Source: an uncultured Eubacteriales bacterium (GTDB lineage Bacteria > Bacillota > Clostridia > Oscillospirales > Oscillospiraceae). From it: a stretch of 35,379 bases of DNA. Below the pieces are notes generated by a model, which saw only the letters and a list, made by a program, of their open reading frames with translations, made no database searches and had not been told where the DNA came from. Location: the NCBI GenBank assembly GCA_900544295.1, contig UQUO01000021.1, positions 1 to 35,379 on the forward strand, written 5' to 3'. Shown in pieces: positions 32,801-35,379 of the stretch; the stretch's first letter is position 1, and each line of letters starts with the position of its first letter. Position numbers and translations under genes: made by a program.

Positions 32801-33282
32801 GGGAATCCTACGAATACTACTACGACATAGAGGACGGGGACGCGGGAAGCGGCCTGCCGCTTGAGTACAGGGCCGAGTTCCGTGTGCGCAGCGAGGGCTA
32901 CGTTCTCATAAAGAGGGCAAAGATATGGGCGGCCGAGACGAACGAGTATGCCTATATCTTTTCTGTGCCTGTTCTGGACGCCGACACGGCGTCGAAGTGC
33001 ATCGATTACGCTCTGGGGGACGGTTTCCCGAGGATAACGCCGAACCCGGAGCACCGGGAATCGTACATCATCGCCGTTTTTGTGGCGGATGTAATAGAAG
33101 CCGAAGCGCTGAAAATCATTCGCAGCCGGAAGTTCTACAAGAGCTTCAGGTTTGGACTTCAGGGGTGGTCAGCCCTGAAAATTGCGGCTGTGGAGCTTGA
33201 AAAGGAGTTGATTTCGACAAACAAAGCTGGCGGCAATCTTGTGAATTTTTTCAGGAAATTGTTAAGGAGTGAAAAAGTATGA
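32788..33282 (+). CDS. Uncharacterised protein encoded with CstA
   Basis: The protein has 164 aa from the ATG at 32788 (172 from a TTG at 32764). It has no membrane segment or signal peptide. Visible stretches are LRESYEYYYDIEDG, IKRAKIWAAETNEYAYIFS, KFYKSFRFGLQGW and NKAGGNLVNFFRKLL. I recall similar proteins next to CstA genes in clostridia, but no function. No good ribosome binding site precedes either start, so it probably depends on translation of the leader ORF. The stop overlaps the cstA start by four bases (ATGA), so CstA synthesis is coupled to it. An accessory or sensor role for the transporter is inference. Confidence 0.75.
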   Translation: MQKLRESYEYYYDIEDGDAGSGLPLEYRAEFRVRSEGYVLIKRAKIWAAETNEYAYIFSVPVLDADTASKCIDYALGDGFPRITPNPEHRESYIIAVFVADVIEAEALKIIRSRKFYKSFRFGLQGWSALKIAAVELEKELISTNKAGGNLVNFFRKLLRSEKV

Positions 33283-35066
33283 CTGCGGTTCTCATTCTGG
33301 TTGTCGGCATAGTTCTTCTGGGCCTGGGCTACATAGTCTACGGCTCCTGGCTTGCCAAGAAGTGGGGCGTGAACCCCGACCGTCCGACTCCCGCGCACAC
33401 CAAATTCGACAACAAGGACTTCGTCCCTGCCAACCCCGCCGTTCTGATGGGCCACCACTTCTCGTCCATCGCCGGCGCCGGCCCCATCAACGGCCCCATT
33501 CAGGCGGCTGTGTTCGGCTGGCTGCCCGTGTTCCTCTGGGTCGTCATCGGCGGTATCTTCTTCGGCGCCATGCACGACTTCGGCGCTCTGTTCGCGTCCA
33601 TCCGCCACGGCGGCCGTTCCATCGGCGAGGTCATAAAGGACAACATCGGCCCGAAGGCGTATAAGCTCTTCGTCATCTTCGCGCTGCTGGTGCTCATCCT
33701 CGTCATCGCGAGCTTCACCTCCGTCGTTGCCAGTACGTTCCAGTCCACCGTTGATGCCAACGGCAACCCCTACGACTTCATCACCGTGGGCATGGACAAC
33801 GCCTCCGGCAACGCCTCCACGGCGACCACGAGCCTGCTGTTCATCGTCATAGCCGTCATCTTCGGCTACTTCGTCTACCGCAGGGGCGCCAAGGTCGGTC
33901 CCGCGACCGTCATCGGCGTCATCGGCATCATCGTCATCACCTTCATCGGCCTGAACGTCGGCATCAACCTGCCGCGTACCCCCTGGATCATCTTCATCGC
34001 CGTGTACATCACCCTGGCCTCCCTGCTCCCGGTCTGGATACTCCTCCAGCCGCGTGACTACCTGTCCAGCTTCCTGCTGTACGGCATGATGATCCTCGCC
34101 CTCGTCGGCGTCCTCGGCGGCTCCTGGAACAGCGAGTTCGAGCTCGAGGCCTTCACCGGCTGGCAGTCCAGCAGCGGCTATCTGTTCCCGACCCTGTTCA
34201 TCACCGTCGCCTGCGGCGCCATCTCCGGCTTCCACAGCCTGGTCGCCTCCGGCACCAGCTCCAAGCAGATCAACTCCGAGAAGGACGCCAAGGTCATCGG
34301 CTACGGCGCCATGATCGTCGAGTGCATCCTGGCCATCCTCTCCCTGATCGCTGCCGCCACCGTGTGGCACCTCGTTCAGGGCGGCGAGAACAGCCTGGGC
34401 CTCACCATGAGTTCTCCTCCGACCATCTTTGCCGGCGGCCTTGCCACTCTGGTTGCCAACATGACCGGCACCGTGGCGGACTTCTCCAACCCGCTGTTCA
34501 ACACCGTTTACACCCTGCTGACCCTGGCCGTCTCCGTCTTCGCGCTGACCTCCCTGGACACCGGCACCCGTCTGGGCCGCTACATGTTCACCGAGCTCTT
34601 CGTGCGTGAGGGCGAGGACCCGGCCAAGATCACCGGCTTCCGCGGCTTCCTTGCCAAGCCCGTGGTCGGCACCATCATCCTTGTCGCCATCGGCTGCTCC
34701 CTCGGCTACGCCAACGTCACCGCCATCTGGGCTCTGTTCGGCGCCGCCAACCAGCTGCTCGCCGGTCTGGCCCTCATGGCAGTCGCCTGCTGGCTGGGCA
34801 ACATCGGCAAGAGCAACAAGATGTTCTTCATCCCCATGGTCTTCATGATGATCGCTACCCTGACCTCTCTGGTCATCACCGTTACCCAGAGGCTCAACTC
34901 CGTCATGGCCGGCGGCGCTGACTGGACCATCTGGTTCCAGCTCATCTTCGCCGTTGCGCTCATCATCCTCGCTGTTGTCGTCAGCATCAGCGGCATCCAG
35001 ACCTTTGCCAAGCAGGCGAAGGGCGAGATCACCGGCGATGCGAAGGCTGTCGAGGCCACGAAGTAA
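33279..35066 (+). CDS. cstA: CstA-family pyruvate/peptide transporter (carbon starvation protein A)
   Basis: This is a membrane transporter of 595 aa with about 14 or more hydrophobic segments. In E. coli CstA and BtsT take up pyruvate, and older work links CstA to peptide use. The N-terminal MGHHFSSIAGAGPINGP and AMHDFGALF are the hallmark motifs of the family. It is shorter than E. coli CstA (about 700 aa), as usual in clostridia. Codon use is strongly biased to ATC, GTC and CTG, unlike most genes here that use much ATA, suggesting high expression. It is the last gene of the unit and is followed by a strong terminator. Confidence 0.94.
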   Translation: MTAVLILVVGIVLLGLGYIVYGSWLAKKWGVNPDRPTPAHTKFDNKDFVPANPAVLMGHHFSSIAGAGPINGPIQAAVFGWLPVFLWVVIGGIFFGAMHDFGALFASIRHGGRSIGEVIKDNIGPKAYKLFVIFALLVLILVIASFTSVVASTFQSTVDANGNPYDFITVGMDNASGNASTATTSLLFIVIAVIFGYFVYRRGAKVGPATVIGVIGIIVITFIGLNVGINLPRTPWIIFIAVYITLASLLPVWILLQPRDYLSSFLLYGMMILALVGVLGGSWNSEFELEAFTGWQSSSGYLFPTLFITVACGAISGFHSLVASGTSSKQINSEKDAKVIGYGAMIVECILAILSLIAAATVWHLVQGGENSLGLTMSSPPTIFAGGLATLVANMTGTVADFSNPLFNTVYTLLTLAVSVFALTSLDTGTRLGRYMFTELFVREGEDPAKITGFRGFLAKPVVGTIILVAIGCSLGYANVTAIWALFGAANQLLAGLALMAVACWLGNIGKSNKMFFIPMVFMMIATLTSLVITVTQRLNSVMAGGADWTIWFQLIFAVALIILAVVVSISGIQTFAKQAKGEITGDAKAVEATK

Positions 35067-35082
35067 TTTCGCTCAATACCAT

Positions 35083-35117
35083 AAAAAACTCCGCTGCGAA
35101 AGCAGCGGAGTTTTTTT
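35083..35117 (+). terminator. Terminator of the CstA operon
   Basis: A perfect 15-bp stem (35083-35097 and 35102-35116) is closed by a GAAA tetraloop with a seven-base T run. It starts 16 bases after the cstA stop. Confidence 0.95.
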
Positions 35118-35137
35118 GTGCGTTTCACCCACTGTAG

Positions 35138-35379
35138 GGGCGGGGTTCCAGTCCCGCCCGGAGGTTGGGGTTTGGAGGAACTCGCCGTTTTGTCCTGCTG
35201 GACTTTACGTTGGTGCTGCTTATCCACCCCATTTCTTTGGTCTTGCCCAAAGAAACGGGGTGGAGCCCCAAAGAAAGGCGCTTGGGGTGGTGGCGCCCCC
35301 GTGAGGTTTCGGGACCCGCCCGCCTCTCCCACTCGCGTGGGAGGTGCCACTCGGCCGCTAAGGTGTCCGCTTCGCGGAC
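35138..35379. repeat. Cluster of hairpins at the right edge (intergenic repeat, cut by the window end)
   Basis: No gene is evident. Inverted repeats follow each other: GGGCGGG (35138-35144) with CCCGCCC (35153-35159); 17-bp arms 35224-35240 and 35247-35263 with one mismatch; CTCCCAC/GTGGGAG near 35325-35345; and GTCCGC/GCGGAC (35365-35379) at the very end. CCCAAAGAAA occurs twice (about 35246 and 35266). This is typical of a REP or MITE-like element; copy number cannot be seen here. Confidence 0.5.

Overview
The window is chromosomal DNA of a GC-rich Gram-positive anaerobe. The best guess is a gut clostridium of the Oscillospiraceae type (Oscillibacter, Flavonifractor or Lawsonibacter-like). 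This rests on clostridial-type AGGAGG ribosome binding sites, DUF177-rpmF, a HrcA/CIRCE-controlled groESL, a potABCD operon, a two-gene SufC/SufB-like Fe-S system without a cysteine desulfurase, a DUF512 radical-SAM gene, and lipobox-bearing ABC binding proteins. Many genes use ATA for Ile despite the high GC. The taxonomic guess is inference from gene content. No rRNA, phage, transposase or CRISPR array is visible.

Layout: (1) 1-130 is a cluster of back-to-back hairpins, probably an intergenic repeat. (2) 171-4191 (minus) is the polyamine operon potABCD, with a good promoter and a long structured leader. (3) 4192-5160 (minus) is a pseudouridine synthase, divergent from (4) 5278-11109 (plus): DUF177, rpmF, DUF512 radical SAM protein, der, plsY, sufC, sufB. 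The divergent promoters share an inverted repeat, and the pseudouridine synthase mRNA looks leaderless. (5) 11159-11234 is tRNA-Ala(GGC), followed by a short AT-richer islet: a GNAT acetyltransferase and a LytTR/DUF3021 pair. (6) 12963-23137 (minus) is an alpha-glucoside module: beta-phosphoglucomutase, GH13 alpha-glucosidase, ABC permeases and binding protein, GH65 phosphorylase, a small membrane protein, an RDD membrane protein and a LacI-type regulator. Five copies of an AAAACGTTTT-type operator lie in its four promoter regions. (7) 23233-28228 holds a cysteine-desulfidase-like enzyme, a zinc alcohol dehydrogenase, a Pro/Thr-repeat anchored protein, a MalY/PatB-type lyase and a GNAT related to diamine acetyltransferases. 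(8) 28300-30295 is groES-groEL with CIRCE. (9) 30403-32474 (minus) is a lipid-kinase-like protein and an rRNA methyltransferase. (10) 32705-35066 (plus) is a leader ORF, an uncharacterised protein and a CstA-type transporter. (11) 35119-35379 is a second cluster of hairpins.

The sugar module reads as one pathway. The binding protein and two permeases import an alpha-glucoside, but the ATPase is missing and must come from elsewhere. GH13 hydrolyses part of it, GH65 phosphorolyses disaccharide to glucose plus beta-glucose-1-phosphate, and PgmB converts the latter to glucose-6-phosphate. The LacI protein probably represses the whole set and itself. The two membrane genes (RDD plus a 97-residue protein) sit under the same operator and are the least understood part. 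Other points to follow up are the pot leader RNA, the minimal Fe-S system, the GH65 specificity region, and the leader ORF before the CstA operon.
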